From a cyanobacterium PCC 7702 (GTDB lineage Bacteria > Cyanobacteriota > Cyanobacteriia > Cyanobacteriales > Nostocaceae), in assembly GCA_000332255.1 (NCBI GenBank), contig KB235926.1, positions 903,416 to 967,415 on the forward strand: a stretch of DNA of 64,000 bases, given 5' to 3'. The first letter of the stretch is position 1. Every line of letters begins with the position of its first letter. Below, piece by piece: positions 10,027 through 19,120 of the stretch. A program made the translations under genes and the position numbers. Below the pieces are notes generated by a model. The model searched no databases. It worked only from the letters and a program-made list of their open reading frames with translations, and was not told the DNA's origin.

Positions 10027-10899
10027 TTAATTAACTTCCATCCACTGAATGCACTTTTGCATCTGCTGGCGCATGGTTTCCGCATCAGCATGATATCTTC
10101 TTCCATGGCCCGGTAAAACCCACTCAAAAGTGTAATTAGCTAATTTACGCATGGACTGGATTAGTTCTGACCAACAGTACCAGCAATAATTGCGGAAAGC
10201 ATATAAATGCTGAAGTTCTTGGCTCCAAGCTAGATGATCGCCAGCAAATAAAAACTTGTTTTTGTATAGCAACACCATGTGTCCTTTTGTGTGACCGGGA
10301 ACCGGAATGATGAATAAATCGCGAGATAACTGTATTGGTTCCGAACCCGCCAATGGAATTTCTACATCCCGAGTATCAGCAGTAATATCTTCTTGGTGGA
10401 GGATGCGCTGACATCCAAAATGTTGAGCATACTTTCGGTGATCTGCCACATCATCTCGATGAGTCAAAAACATGTAGCGTATTCCCCCCATCTGTTCCAA
10501 ACGCTTCACTAAAGGCGGCGCAAAACGAGGAGAATCCACCAAAACGTTACCTTGCGGTAATTGAATAAAGTAAGCGGTTCCACCATAGGATTTTTCTGAG
10601 TGGTAACCACAATCGTAAACATTATCCTCGATGAGAATAGGAAAACTTGACTGAGCAATTTTCAGGTCTTGAGGTTTGTTCACCGTACCAATGGAACTGG
10701 TAGGACAAGATAAAAGTGCTTGTAGTGCTTTTAATCTCTCTTGTTCATTAGCTGGTTGGTTATAAACTACAGATTGATCGCCAGTGTCAGTAAATACCTC
10801 TGGAGCCATCCAACGACAAGTATCGCAATCAATGCATGTGGTATCTACGTAAAAGTCGCCGTTAACATTCTGAGAATGACGCAGATTTAAACGAGCCAT
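10027..10899 (-). CDS. Ferredoxin-domain / metallo-beta-lactamase-fold fusion hydrolase
   Basis: 290 residues. Residues 1-65 resemble a small ferredoxin, with CIDCDTCRWMAPEVF and a later cysteine in LLSCPTSSIG that could hold an Fe-S cluster. Residues about 85-285 are a metallo-beta-lactamase fold with LTHRDDVADH (a variant of THxHxDH), PGHTKGHMVLLY, FAGDHLAW and a final LPGHG. This ferredoxin-MBL form is known in cyanobacteria and plants as a conserved hydrolase of unknown substrate. It is a single gene with its own upstream gap. Confidence 0.85.
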   Translation of the reverse strand: MARLNLRHSQNVNGDFYVDTTCIDCDTCRWMAPEVFTDTGDQSVVYNQPANEQERLKALQALLSCPTSSIGTVNKPQDLKIAQSSFPILIEDNVYDCGYHSEKSYGGTAYFIQLPQGNVLVDSPRFAPPLVKRLEQMGGIRYMFLTHRDDVADHRKYAQHFGCQRILHQEDITADTRDVEIPLAGSEPIQLSRDLFIIPVPGHTKGHMVLLYKNKFLFAGDHLAWSQELQHLYAFRNYCWYCWSELIQSMRKLANYTFEWVLPGHGRRYHADAETMRQQMQKCIQWMEVN

Positions 10900-11143
10900 T
10901 TTATTTAACCTTTTTTACTCGGTTTATGAAAGAAATACAAATTCCGCACTAGCAACTGAATTTTTGCGCCTGCGTATTTTCTTTTGTTTGTTTGCTGAAA
11001 ACTGGACTGCTAAGTTGTAGTCAGCACCAAGAGTGCTCGCTGTCATCTGAAGTTCTTCTTTTGTGCTCGAGTACTTTTTTGTCTCTGTTTGTTGGCTGAA
11101 ACACTGACTGCAAGCTGAATGAAACGCAAGGTAGACAAAGTAT
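10900..11143. other. Intergenic region with imperfect direct repeat
   Basis: Two related stretches of about 28 bp, at 10983-11010 and 11084-11111, share TGTTTG-TTGGCTGAAA-like sequence and ACTGC ends. A minus-strand open frame of 79 codons covers them but shows no protein-like features, so it is not called as a gene. Confidence 0.4.
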
Positions 11144-11614
11144 ATGCATAAATTACTAGTCAAAATCCGTGCATTATGGAATTATCTAAATTGCATTACT
11201 ATAAAAAGCACTAGTAAATATACGGTAATTTCTGAGGCAGTACAGAAAAATGCACTCTGGAATATTCCCTTCCAGGGATGGAGCACTACTAAGGCTAGTA
11301 ATTTTATATACCAATTTGCAGCCGATGGCACGTATTCTATGCGTTTCGTTATTGACGCGGCGATGCCCTTTGGCTGCTGTAAACTCGTGGTACGGCAAGA
11401 AATGGGAACATATGTTGTTAGACACAACATCATTTTACTTACACCCAAAAAGCAGGAAGAATTTACATGCGACAATTGGAGAAATTCCTATCAGGTCAGA
11501 TCTGGTAGTTTGAATAGCTACTACTTGGTCTGGGAAAATCCTCAAATACTACCAAGCAAAACTCTTAAAACCTCTTATTTTTCAGAAACCACAAATGTGA
11601 TTTCATTGTTGTAA
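11144..11614 (+). CDS. Unknown protein, possible small beta-barrel
   Basis: 156 codons, not recognised. The middle part (residues about 40-135) alternates hydrophobic and polar residues as in a beta-sheet protein: FIYQFAADGTYSMRF, then MGTYVVRHNIILLTPKKQEEF and NSYYLVWENPQ, a pattern seen in small lipocalin-like or secreted barrel domains (GTYxVxxNxIxLTP). The first 35 residues are less protein-like and the true start may be later. It has no operon partner and lies in a region of decayed genes, so it could also be a relic or a transferred gene. Confidence 0.45.
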   Translation: MHKLLVKIRALWNYLNCITIKSTSKYTVISEAVQKNALWNIPFQGWSTTKASNFIYQFAADGTYSMRFVIDAAMPFGCCKLVVRQEMGTYVVRHNIILLTPKKQEEFTCDNWRNSYQVRSGSLNSYYLVWENPQILPSKTLKTSYFSETTNVISLL

Positions 11615-11621
11615 TGTAATT

Positions 11622-12112
11622 CTATGGTACACGGTTAATACCTTTTTCTTTGGCAAAGCCAATTGCCCGCAACACATCTATACCTCCGAATCCGTAGCGA
11701 TGATCTTGTCCAGACTCACCTAATTCTTCTACTGTTCCGGTGAGTAAATCCTGGATAAAAAAGCTCTTTCTTTACCCGATACATATTCGCAGATATTGGT
11801 GGCACTTCACAGCAAGGCGATCGCACCTGCACCGTTAAAAGCTGTCCACTCCATTCCAGGAAAGCAAGAGTAAATGGCTACTCCCGAAGCAGATACCTCG
11901 GGTTTGGAGTAAATTAAGGGCAAAACGTCTGGGTGAAATTATTTAGATTCCTTTAGAATATGGGTGCGTCCACTACTAAAGCCTGTAGGGCGATCCAGGT
12001 AATCTGTTGCTCCCACAGAAAAAGCAAACAGATCGTTGCCTGGCGCACTGGTAATTTGGTTTCCCTTGTTGCCAATGGTGGTGGCGAGGATGTTGGGTAT
12101 CGTTTGCCCATT
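11622..12112 (-). pseudogene. Decayed subtilisin-family (S8) peptidase, C-terminal part
   Basis: Minus-strand conceptual translation gives, in order, PGNDLFAFSVGATDYLDRPTG, a stop, HPDVLPLIYSKPEVSASGVA, WTAFNGAGAIALL (where FNGTSMATPHVAG is expected, so the catalytic serine segment is deleted), a stop and frameshift, and YGFGGIDVLRAIGFAKEKG with a terminal stop at 11622. These match the end of cyanobacterial S8 peptidases. At least two nonsense codons, one frameshift and loss of the Ser motif make it non-functional. The N-terminal half is missing. Confidence 0.8.
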
Positions 12113-12220
12113 ATGTGTGAACAGTAGCTGCTTTAGGGTTATTTGATTGGCTACATCTAGAACTATAGATGAATTTGTGTACTTACTGTGTGGTGTTATT
12201 AATTGTACTGGGAAAATTAA

Positions 12221-12253
12221 TTGTAGAGACTTTTGTTTTTGAGGTCTCTACAA
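12221..12253 (-). terminator. Hairpin downstream of the YggT gene
   Basis: TTGTAGAGAC (12221-12230) pairs with GTCTCTACAA (12244-12253), a perfect 10-bp stem with a 13-nt loop. It sits 32 bp past the YggT stop; on the minus strand it is followed by TTAATTTTCC. GTAGAGAC-type palindromes are also frequent intergenic repeats in cyanobacteria. Confidence 0.55.
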
Positions 12254-12284
12254 CAGCCGGTTGATAAAATTGTGAAGCTTGAAT

Positions 12285-12557
12285 TTAGCCAGTAATTGGT
12301 ACGAGTCTGAGATAGGGAAGCAAAGAACTAATAAAGCTCAGTAACAGAAACGCCAGTATAGGAGAAAAATCTATCCCACCCAATGGGGGAATGAGATTGC
12401 GGAATATATTCAAGTAGGGGTCGGTGATCTGGCTTAAAGCGGCAAATGGTTGGTTGTACCAATTGATATTGGGAAACCAAGTTAACAGTACTCTAATGAT
12501 TAGTAGGGTACTGTAGATATTGATGAAAGTAGCCAGGGTAGCGATCAATAAATCCAT
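12285..12557 (-). CDS. YggT family membrane protein
   Basis: 90 residues with two hydrophobic segments (LLIATLATFINIYSTLLIIRV and LAFLLLSFISSLLPYL) flanking the conserved LLTWFPNINWYNQPF and ITDPYLNIFRNLIPPLGGIDFSP motifs (spanning about residues 25-65). YggT/YCF19 proteins are inner-membrane or thylakoid proteins; plastid relatives are involved in chloroplast division or cytochrome b6 assembly. The exact role here is not known. Confidence 0.9.
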   Translation of the reverse strand: MDLLIATLATFINIYSTLLIIRVLLTWFPNINWYNQPFAALSQITDPYLNIFRNLIPPLGGIDFSPILAFLLLSFISSLLPYLRLVPITG

Positions 12558-12693
12558 GGATAGGTTAGTTTCCTTTCGTAAGTAGGTGTAAATTGCGGCT
12601 TGATATTTTGATTTTAAGGTAGGCTTGTGTTGGGGTGTATGAGGGTATTTTTTGAGTTTTCCCTAATGATAGCTGTGTTTGCTTATAAGTGCT

Positions 12694-13053
12694 TTAAGTT
12701 TCTTTTGTCAGGGGTTTTTCATTAATTCCTTGACCACTATTGTTGTTGACATTACCCAGTTGTTGTCGGACTTCATCGATTGTTGCATTCAACTGGGCGA
12801 TTTTATCTTCTAGCGATCGCCGGGCCATTTCCATTTCCATACCTTCTGCTTCTGAAGCTTTGATTTGTCGCCGTCTCCAGGATGCTTTTTTCGCTTCTAA
12901 GGTGGAATCGGGCGGAATTTGACGCTCTTGTTGTTCTGGGTCTAGTTCGCTTTCGCCCCTAGAAGCGACCACTGCGCCCAAAATGCCACCTACTACGCTA
13001 CCAAAAATAGCTCCGAGAAAAAAACCGCTTGCAAATCCATCACGCTGACTCAT
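12694..13053 (-). CDS. Membrane-anchored coiled-coil protein (YtxH-like)
   Basis: 119 residues. One glycine-rich membrane segment near the N-terminus (GFFLGAIFGSVVGGILGAVVA, about 10-30) is followed by a charged region and a coiled coil (ARRSLEDKIAQLNATIDEVRQQL). This layout is shared with YtxH-like stress proteins and with a conserved cyanobacterial hypothetical family. No enzyme motif is visible. It may be co-transcribed with the YggT gene 136 bp downstream. Confidence 0.7.
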   Translation of the reverse strand: MSQRDGFASGFFLGAIFGSVVGGILGAVVASRGESELDPEQQERQIPPDSTLEAKKASWRRRQIKASEAEGMEMEMARRSLEDKIAQLNATIDEVRQQLGNVNNNSGQGINEKPLTKET

Positions 13054-13125
13054 AATTTACCGCCAATAAAAAACGCTGCAGGTTTGGGTGATTGAGTTAC
13101 TGTTTTGTTCTAGCTGCATACTAAC

Positions 13126-13776
13126 TTAAGTTCCAAAGGTGCGATCGCCTGCATCTCCCAAACCCGGGACAATAAATCCCTGGCTGTTAACTTCCTCATC
13201 TATGGTAGCAGCGTAAACTATTAGACCTGGATAAGCAGCATTCAATTTTTGCAAAGCTGGATGAGCTGCTACTACGCATACAATTCGGATCAGGCTTGTA
13301 TCTGCACCCCGCTGTGTCAATTCAGCCAATGCTTTGAGCATCGATCCTCCCGTTGCTAACATCGGGTCAGTAACTAAGACCCGCGTTTGGGGAAGAAATT
13401 TTTCTGGCAATTTATTTAAATAACAATGGGGTTGTAGCGTTTTTTCGTCTCGTTCTAAGCCCAAATGGTAAATAGATGCTAAGGGTAGCAAGGTTTGTGC
13501 TCCCTCTAACAATCCTAATCCTGCTCGCAGAATTGGCACTACAGCCACCGGTATCTCTGGGTCAATTAATGTTGCTGGACAAGAACCTAAAGGAGTTTCT
13601 ACTGTTGTTTGTTGAGTTGGCAACCACTCTCGCGCTGCTTCATAGGTTAGCCAGCGTCCCAATTCGGTCATAGCAGTGCGAAACAACACTGAAGGTGTAG
13701 CTGCATCGCGAGCTACTGCTAGCCAGTGCTTGATGAGGGGATGAGGTGGAACATAGACACGCAATTGTGGCGTCAT
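13126..13776 (-). CDS. upp: Uracil phosphoribosyltransferase
   Basis: Pyrimidine salvage enzyme converting uracil and PRPP to UMP. The 216-residue protein has the PRPP-binding loop VLVTDPMLATGGSMLKAL, the ILRAGLGLLEGAQTLLP segment and the C-terminal uracil-binding region GFIVPGLGDAGDRTFGT. Length and motifs are normal. It is divergent from crtH, with a candidate small RNA in the 262-bp gap. Confidence 0.95.
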   Translation of the reverse strand: MTPQLRVYVPPHPLIKHWLAVARDAATPSVLFRTAMTELGRWLTYEAAREWLPTQQTTVETPLGSCPATLIDPEIPVAVVPILRAGLGLLEGAQTLLPLASIYHLGLERDEKTLQPHCYLNKLPEKFLPQTRVLVTDPMLATGGSMLKALAELTQRGADTSLIRIVCVVAAHPALQKLNAAYPGLIVYAATIDEEVNSQGFIVPGLGDAGDRTFGT

Positions 13777-13898
13777 AGAGTGAAAGTAAGCTTTTGCTTA
13801 TCTTATAACAACTGAAACATCATAATATTCTTTCTAAAGTCCGAGTATTAGTGAAGAATTCACCTTCCGAAATTATTGCAAATTTTTTTCATTAAACG

Positions 13899-13928
13899 TT
13901 GACAGTTATTCTCAATCAAAGTTATATT
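13899..13928 (+). promoter_or_regulatory. Sigma-70-type promoter upstream of crtH
   Basis: TTGACA (13899-13904) and TATATT (13923-13928) are separated by 18 bp, close to consensus. The predicted transcription start is near 13935, about 105 bp before the crtH ATG. Confidence 0.6.
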
Positions 13929-13934
13929 AACAGT

Positions 13935-14005
13935 CAGTGTTCTCCTCTCTTTAAGGATCGGCAGACGGGATTAGCCAGCATTGCAGGCTCGTCCCTCTTT
14001 TTTTT
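13935..14005 (+). ncRNA. Candidate small RNA or attenuator leader before crtH
   Basis: From the predicted start near 13935 runs a short unpaired stretch containing TTCTCCTCTC, then a GC-rich hairpin (AGCC 13973-13976 with GGCT 13986-13989, extended by GGGA/TCCC or GACG/CGTC) and an unbroken run of eight T (13998-14005). Promoter plus intrinsic terminator define an RNA of about 70 nt. The CUCCUC motif could pair with Shine-Dalgarno sequences, as in the cyanobacterial sRNA PsrR1; identity with that family is only a guess. If read-through occurs it would instead be a leader for crtH. Confidence 0.5.
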
Positions 14006-14038
14006 GAGAAGATATTATTTTTAGACGTGACTGACTGT

Positions 14039-15541
14039 ATGACTTCTAGTGTTGACTATGATGTGATTGTTATTGGTTCCGGGATCGGCGGTTTGGTAAC
14101 AGCGACTCAACTAGCAGCCAAAGGAGCTAGTGTACTGGTTTTAGAACGCTATTTGCTTCCGGGTGGAAGCGCCGGTTACTTTGAAAGACAAGGCTATCGC
14201 TTTGATGTTGGTGCTTCGATGGTTTTCGGATTTGGACAGCACGGTACTACTAATTTGCTCAGGCGAGCCTTGGATGCGGTGAATGTTACTTTAGAAGTGA
14301 TTCCCGATTTTGTCCAGGTTCATTATCATCTACCCAACAATCTCGATCTCAAAGTTAGTCGCGATTACGAACAATTTCTAGAAAATCTGATTGCCTGTTT
14401 TCCCCACGAAGCTAAGGGTATTCGTCGTTTTTATGATGAATGCTGGAAAATTTTTCATTGCCTAAATAGCATTGATTTGTTATCTCTAGAAGAACCTCGC
14501 TATCTGATGCGGGTTTTTTTTCAGCATCCTTTGGCAAGTTTTGGGTTGCTAAAGTATTTACCGCAAAATGCTGGAGATATTGCACGGCGATATATCAAAG
14601 ATCCCGTGCTGCTGCGGTTTATCGACATGGAGTGCTATTGTTACTCAGCAGTACCAGCAGATAGGACGCCTGCGATCAATGCAGGGATGGTATTCTCTGA
14701 CAGGCACTATGGTGGAGTCAACTATCCCAAAGGTGGTGTTGGACAAATTGCCGAAAAGCTTGTAGAAGGGCTTTTGGCAGCTGGAGGTCAAATTAAGTAC
14801 CAATCTCGAGTTACGCAAATTCTCGTCAAAAATGCTCGAGCTATCGGTGTCAAGATGGCTAACGGTCAAATTTACCGTGCCAAGTTTATAGTTTCCAATG
14901 CTACACGTTGGGACACGTTTGCCAAATTAATTTCCTTAGAGGAAATACTGCTTAATGAGAAAAAGTGGCAAAAAAATTATCAAAAATCACCCAGTTTTTT
15001 AAGTTTGCACATGGGTGTCCAAGCATCAGTTTTGCCTTCAACTACAGAATGCCATCATATTCTGCTGGAGGACTGGGAAAAAATGACAATTCCCGGGGGT
15101 ACTATTTTTGTATCTATCCCAACGCTGCTTGACCGGGATTTGGCGCCTGTGGGATACCATGTCATGCATGTGTTTACGCCGCAGTGGTTTGCAGATTGGC
15201 AAGGACTTTCCGTGAAGGATTACCAAGCAAAAAAAGAAGAAATGGCTTGGCAAATCATAGATCGCCTGGAAAAAATTTTCCCGGGTTTGGATGCAGGTTT
15301 AGATTATCTGGAGGTAGGAACACCACGCACGCACCGGCGTTTTTTAGGGCGGGAAGACGGTACTTACGGACCAATTCCCCGACGCAAGTTGCCGGGTTTG
15401 CTAGCAATGCCTTTGAATAGAACTGCTATTGCAGGACTGTATTGTGTCGGAGATAGCACCTTTCCCGGTCAGGGATTAAATGCAGTAGCTTTTTCTGGAA
15501 TTGCTTGCGCTCATCGCATTGCTATGGATTTGCGCTTGTAA
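14039..15541 (+). CDS. crtH: Carotenoid (prolycopene) isomerase CrtISO
   Basis: Converts poly-cis lycopene to all-trans lycopene in carotenoid synthesis. The N-terminus has the FAD-binding motif [20 protein letters not shown], then [22 protein letters not shown] (region about residues 38-60), and the C-terminus has [22 protein letters not shown]. 500 residues from the ATG at 14039; a GTG at 14027 is possible but less likely. Membrane-associated flavoprotein of the CrtI family, close to plant CRTISO. Single gene preceded by the candidate leader RNA. Confidence 0.93.
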   Translation: MTSSVDYDVIVIGSGIGGLVTATQLAAKGASVLVLERYLLPGGSAGYFERQGYRFDVGASMVFGFGQHGTTNLLRRALDAVNVTLEVIPDFVQVHYHLPNNLDLKVSRDYEQFLENLIACFPHEAKGIRRFYDECWKIFHCLNSIDLLSLEEPRYLMRVFFQHPLASFGLLKYLPQNAGDIARRYIKDPVLLRFIDMECYCYSAVPADRTPAINAGMVFSDRHYGGVNYPKGGVGQIAEKLVEGLLAAGGQIKYQSRVTQILVKNARAIGVKMANGQIYRAKFIVSNATRWDTFAKLISLEEILLNEKKWQKNYQKSPSFLSLHMGVQASVLPSTTECHHILLEDWEKMTIPGGTIFVSIPTLLDRDLAPVGYHVMHVFTPQWFADWQGLSVKDYQAKKEEMAWQIIDRLEKIFPGLDAGLDYLEVGTPRTHRRFLGREDGTYGPIPRRKLPGLLAMPLNRTAIAGLYCVGDSTFPGQGLNAVAFSGIACAHRIAMDLRL

Positions 15542-15599
15542 AACAAGATCTTTCCAAGGTGGAAGGTAAAGAGTGCTGGCGAGACTAGGAATTTTGTTG

Positions 15600-16766
15600 C
15601 TAAATCCGCGACTTGACAAACTTTTCTAACCTATCCATTCCTTTTTCGATAGTTGCCATATCGGTGGCGTAGGAAAGGCGAATGTTGTCATCTGCACCAA
15701 AAGCAACGCCGGGAATTACCGCTACTTGCTGTTCTTGCAACAAGGCATCGCAAAATTCTAGAGATTTCAGTCCGGTTTTGCTAATATCAGGAAATAGGTA
15801 AAATGCACCATCTGGTTTGGGACAACTCAGTCCAGGTATGGCGTTAAGTCTTTCTAGCATGAGTTGGCGACGTTGGGCAAAAGCTTGGCGCATTTGTTCC
15901 ACACACTCCTGGGATTCTTCTAATGCAGCGATCGCGCCGTACTGAGCAAAGGTACATACATTTGAGGTACTGTGGCTTTGGATGGTGATTGTGGCTTTGA
16001 TAATATCAACTGGTCCTGCTAAATAACCAATTCGCCATCCGGTCATCGAGTAAGCTTTGGCAAAACCGTTGCTGATAATGGTGCGGTTAAATATTTCTTC
16101 TCCTAAAGAAGCAATGCTTAGCTGCTGTGCACCGTCGTAGACAATTTTTTCGTAAATTTCGTCAGAAACGACAAATATATCTGCTTCTACTACTACTTTT
16201 GCCAGTGCCTTGATTTCTTCTGGCGTGTATACCATTCCTGTAGGATTGGATGGCGAGTTGAGAATAAATAGCTTTGTTTTTGGGGTAATTGCTTTTTGCA
16301 ATTGTTCAGGAGTAATTTTATACCCTGTAGAGGCAGATGTAGGAACAATCACAGAAATGCCGCCGGCAAGGGTCACCATTTCTGGATAACTTAACCAATA
16401 GGGAGCGGGAATAATGACTTCATCTCCTGGTTCAATTACTGCTAGCATTAAATTAAACAAGGAATGTTTGCCGCCATTAGTAACGATCACATTTTCTGCT
16501 TTGTAATCTAAACCGTTATCGGTTCTGAGCTTTTTTGCGATCGCTTCTCTAAGTTTTGGTTCTCCAGAAGCTGGCCCGTACTTGGTTTTCCCCTCCTGCA
16601 AAGCTTTTTTGGCCGCAGCTTTGATGTGAACTGGAGTGTCAAAATCTGGTTCGCCAGCACTAAAACTACAAACATCTATTCCTTCTGCTTTCATGGCCTT
16701 AGCTTTAGCTGCAATTGCTAAGGTTATAGAAGGTGTCACTTGACTTACTCTCGCTGCCAGCTTCAT
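15600..16766 (-). CDS. aspC: Aspartate aminotransferase (class I, Ib type)
   Basis: PLP enzyme exchanging amino groups between aspartate and 2-oxoglutarate; relatives also act as prephenate aminotransferases. The protein starts [18 protein letters not shown] (ATG at 16766; another ATG lies three codons upstream). Motifs: [12 protein letters not shown], the NSPSNPTG loop, SDEIYE, and the PLP lysine in [18 protein letters not shown]. About 388 residues, normal for the family. Substrate preference cannot be fixed from sequence. Confidence 0.9.
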   Translation of the reverse strand: MKLAARVSQVTPSITLAIAAKAKAMKAEGIDVCSFSAGEPDFDTPVHIKAAAKKALQEGKTKYGPASGEPKLREAIAKKLRTDNGLDYKAENVIVTNGGKHSLFNLMLAVIEPGDEVIIPAPYWLSYPEMVTLAGGISVIVPTSASTGYKITPEQLQKAITPKTKLFILNSPSNPTGMVYTPEEIKALAKVVVEADIFVVSDEIYEKIVYDGAQQLSIASLGEEIFNRTIISNGFAKAYSMTGWRIGYLAGPVDIIKATITIQSHSTSNVCTFAQYGAIAALEESQECVEQMRQAFAQRRQLMLERLNAIPGLSCPKPDGAFYLFPDISKTGLKSLEFCDALLQEQQVAVIPGVAFGADDNIRLSYATDMATIEKGMDRLEKFVKSRI

Positions 16767-17042
16767 CGCTACCAAAATGATTCCGTAAATAGGTGTAGAA
16801 TAAATTCACTCCTAGGGAGTTACTTCCCCACAAGCTATGGAAAGACAAGATTTATTGCCATAACTATTCCAGAATATCTCACAATCTTGGTCAAGAATTT
16901 TCTCCTTTGTCATGATTTGATGAATTGAAGGCTGTTGCCCCTCATGTGGTAATAGCTCAAAAATGCTAGGGTCGCAAACAACATGCAGTTCTACTTGGAA
17001 TGGTTATGTTGTCTGTGTTCGTCGTTAGTTGGGAGTACCTCC

Positions 17043-17061
17043 AGGAGGGTAAGACCCTCCT
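17043..17061 (-). terminator. Hairpin after the aldolase gene
   Basis: AGGAGGG (17043-17049) and CCCTCCT (17055-17061) form a 7-bp GC-rich stem with a 5-nt loop, 11 bp past the aldolase stop. No T-run follows on the minus strand. Confidence 0.5.
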
Positions 17062-17072
17062 AGAAATTGAGC

Positions 17073-18155
17073 TTAAGCAATGGTTACATCTTTTGACAGA
17101 TAAACATCTTGAATGGCGTGAAACAGTTTCACACCTTCTTCGAAGGGACGCTGGAAGGTTTTGCGTCCAGAAATTAATCCTGTACCACCAGCGCGTTTGT
17201 TAATTACTGCAGTGCGAACAGCTTCAGCAAAGTCATTTTGACCAGAAGCACCACCAGAATTAATCAATCCCACGCGTCCGCAGTAACAATTTATAACTTG
17301 ATAGCGGGTCAAATCTATGGGATGATCGGTTGTTAACTCTGTATATACTCGCTTGTCGGTTTTTCCGTAACTCTTACCAGTTGCTTGTGCTACTGCGCCA
17401 TAACCGTTATTATTTTCTGGTAGTTTTTGCTTAACAATATCAGCTTCGATGGTCACGCCCAAATGATTCGCCTGTCCTGTCAAATCGGCGGCAAGATGAT
17501 AGTCTTTATCTTGCTTGAAAGCGCTGTTGCGCAGATAGCACCACAGAATTGTTACCATTCCCAATTCATGGGCGCGTTTAAATGCTTGACTGACTTCCTG
17601 AATTTGTCGTGAAGATTGTTCTGAGCCAAAATAAATCGTGGCCCCAACGGCGATCGCACCCAAATTCCAAGCTTGTTCGACGGAGGCGAACATAATTTGG
17701 TCGAATTGGTTGGGATAGGTCAGTAGTTCGTTGTGATTGAGTTTGACAATAAACGGTATTTTGTGAGCGTACTTGCGTGAAACCGCTCCCAATACCCCTA
17801 AAGTTGTAGCCACAGCGTTACATCCTGCTGCGATCGCCAAACGAACAATATTTTCCGGATCGAAGTAAATAGGATTGGGCGCAAAAGAAGCACCTGCTGA
17901 ATGCTCAATGCCTTGGTCTACTGGCAAAATGGAAAGATAGCCAGTGTGGGCCAGCCTACCGGTGGAGTAAAGCAGTTGGAGATTACGCAAAACTTGGGGA
18001 TTGCGATCGCTGTTGACCCACACTCGATCCACAAAGTCCGGGCCTGGTAAGTGCAATAGGTCTTTGGGAACTTTTGCTTTGTAGGTGAGCAGTTCTTCTG
18101 CTTCTTGACCAAGCAGTGACTCTATAAAGTTAGGTGCAGATACAGTAGTAGCCAT
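17073..18155 (-). CDS. Class I fructose-bisphosphate aldolase (DhnA/FbaB type)
   Basis: 360 residues of the archaeal-type class I aldolase family found in cyanobacteria alongside the class II enzyme. It cleaves fructose 1,6-bisphosphate through a Schiff-base lysine. Landmarks are [15 protein letters not shown], the [16 protein letters not shown] strand, [12 protein letters not shown] and the phosphate-binding end [18 protein letters not shown]. It has its own upstream region and a hairpin downstream. The class II enzyme usually carries the Calvin-cycle flux, so this one may be conditional. Confidence 0.9.
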   Translation of the reverse strand: MATTVSAPNFIESLLGQEAEELLTYKAKVPKDLLHLPGPDFVDRVWVNSDRNPQVLRNLQLLYSTGRLAHTGYLSILPVDQGIEHSAGASFAPNPIYFDPENIVRLAIAAGCNAVATTLGVLGAVSRKYAHKIPFIVKLNHNELLTYPNQFDQIMFASVEQAWNLGAIAVGATIYFGSEQSSRQIQEVSQAFKRAHELGMVTILWCYLRNSAFKQDKDYHLAADLTGQANHLGVTIEADIVKQKLPENNNGYGAVAQATGKSYGKTDKRVYTELTTDHPIDLTRYQVINCYCGRVGLINSGGASGQNDFAEAVRTAVINKRAGGTGLISGRKTFQRPFEEGVKLFHAIQDVYLSKDVTIA

Positions 18156-18322
18156 AGCATTTTCCTCAAGACTTTCGTCTTTTTATGGTGGCTATGCCTA
18201 GCCTAGCGCATGTTTGTCTGCAAAAAAGGAAATAAAGCAGCAACCCCCAACGCAGATTCAAACTCCCAAACCCAGAACTGCTAAGGAACAGGTAATATTT
18301 TCACTGTGGTCAAAAGAAAAGT

Positions 18323-18862
18323 TTACCTCATTGTTTCGTTTGTACTGTCTGCACTCATGATTTCCAACTGCTCTGGATTGTGGTTGTTTTTTTGTAAAGC
18401 TTTACGCAACCAAGGAGGTGGATTTCCTTTCAAAGTTTTTACTAGCTTATTGAGAATAAACTTTATGTCTTCTTGCTCTGAATGCGGTCGTACTGGCATT
18501 ACGCCTTTTTTAATTAATTTAGCAGCAGGAATACCCCCAATAGATGCCACATAAAGAATCGCACAGTCAGCTAATGCTTCTATTTTTGCTGCTACTTTGT
18601 CGTCACTTTCATTATCTTTATTGTTGTTAGTTTTACTTTCTTCTTTGGCAGATGCTGCTGCATTTTTTTTACAGTTACTTTTTTGACGACCACCTTGATT
18701 TTTATCTGGTTCTGTTTCTAATTTTTGGGATGGCACTGCAAAGTTAAGAGTTTCGATAAACTTGTACCCAGATTCGGAAATTTCATATACATCTATTTCT
18801 TGTGCCCAACCAAAGTGAGCATTAACGTTGACTCGGTCAGTTGTTGCAAAGGCAATTTTCAT
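18323..18862 (-). CDS. nifX: NifX/NafY-like iron-molybdenum cofactor protein
   Basis: 179 residues. The N-terminal MKIAFATTDRVNVNAHFGWAQEIDVYEIS (about 1-29) and C-terminal DCAILYVASIGGIPAAKLIK with NPPPWLRKAL are typical of NifX, which binds nitrogenase cofactor precursors such as NifB-co. Between them (residues about 44-85) lies a low-complexity Lys/Asn/Ser/Glu stretch that appears inserted or expanded relative to the family. No nifE, nifN, nifB or other nif gene is in the window, so it is either an orphan copy or a NifX-like protein with another role. Confidence 0.8.
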   Translation of the reverse strand: MKIAFATTDRVNVNAHFGWAQEIDVYEISESGYKFIETLNFAVPSQKLETEPDKNQGGRQKSNCKKNAAASAKEESKTNNNKDNESDDKVAAKIEALADCAILYVASIGGIPAAKLIKKGVMPVRPHSEQEDIKFILNKLVKTLKGNPPPWLRKALQKNNHNPEQLEIMSADSTNETMR

Positions 18863-19001
18863 TTTTTATTCTCCTGTTTGGCGAAAGTTAGGAATTACGA
18901 GCAGAAAATAAGCATTTACAACAGCCAGATTCCCCGAGCTTTTTGCAAGTTAAGATAGTTGCTTTTCACTCCTATTTTTTATCTTAGGCTTAATTGATTT
19001 C

Positions 19002-19118
19002 ATGGCGGTAATTATTGCTGGAATTTTCATTTTCAGTTGTGTAATACTTGGTAATTTTAGCTGGCGCGTGTACTTAGGAAGCTGGAGAGATCAAGCCCTA
19101 CGAACGTTTAGTTTTTAA
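19002..19118 (+). CDS. Possible 38-residue membrane protein
   Basis: An ATG at 19002 opens a 38-codon frame, MAVIIAGIFIFSCVILGNF followed by SWRVYLGSWRDQALRTFSF. One hydrophobic helix and a basic tail fit the small single-pass proteins common in cyanobacteria. There is no clear Shine-Dalgarno sequence and no known family was recognised. It ends 3 bp before the PsiE-like gene on the other strand. Confidence 0.4.
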   Translation: MAVIIAGIFIFSCVILGNFSWRVYLGSWRDQALRTFSF

Positions 19119-19120
19119 TT

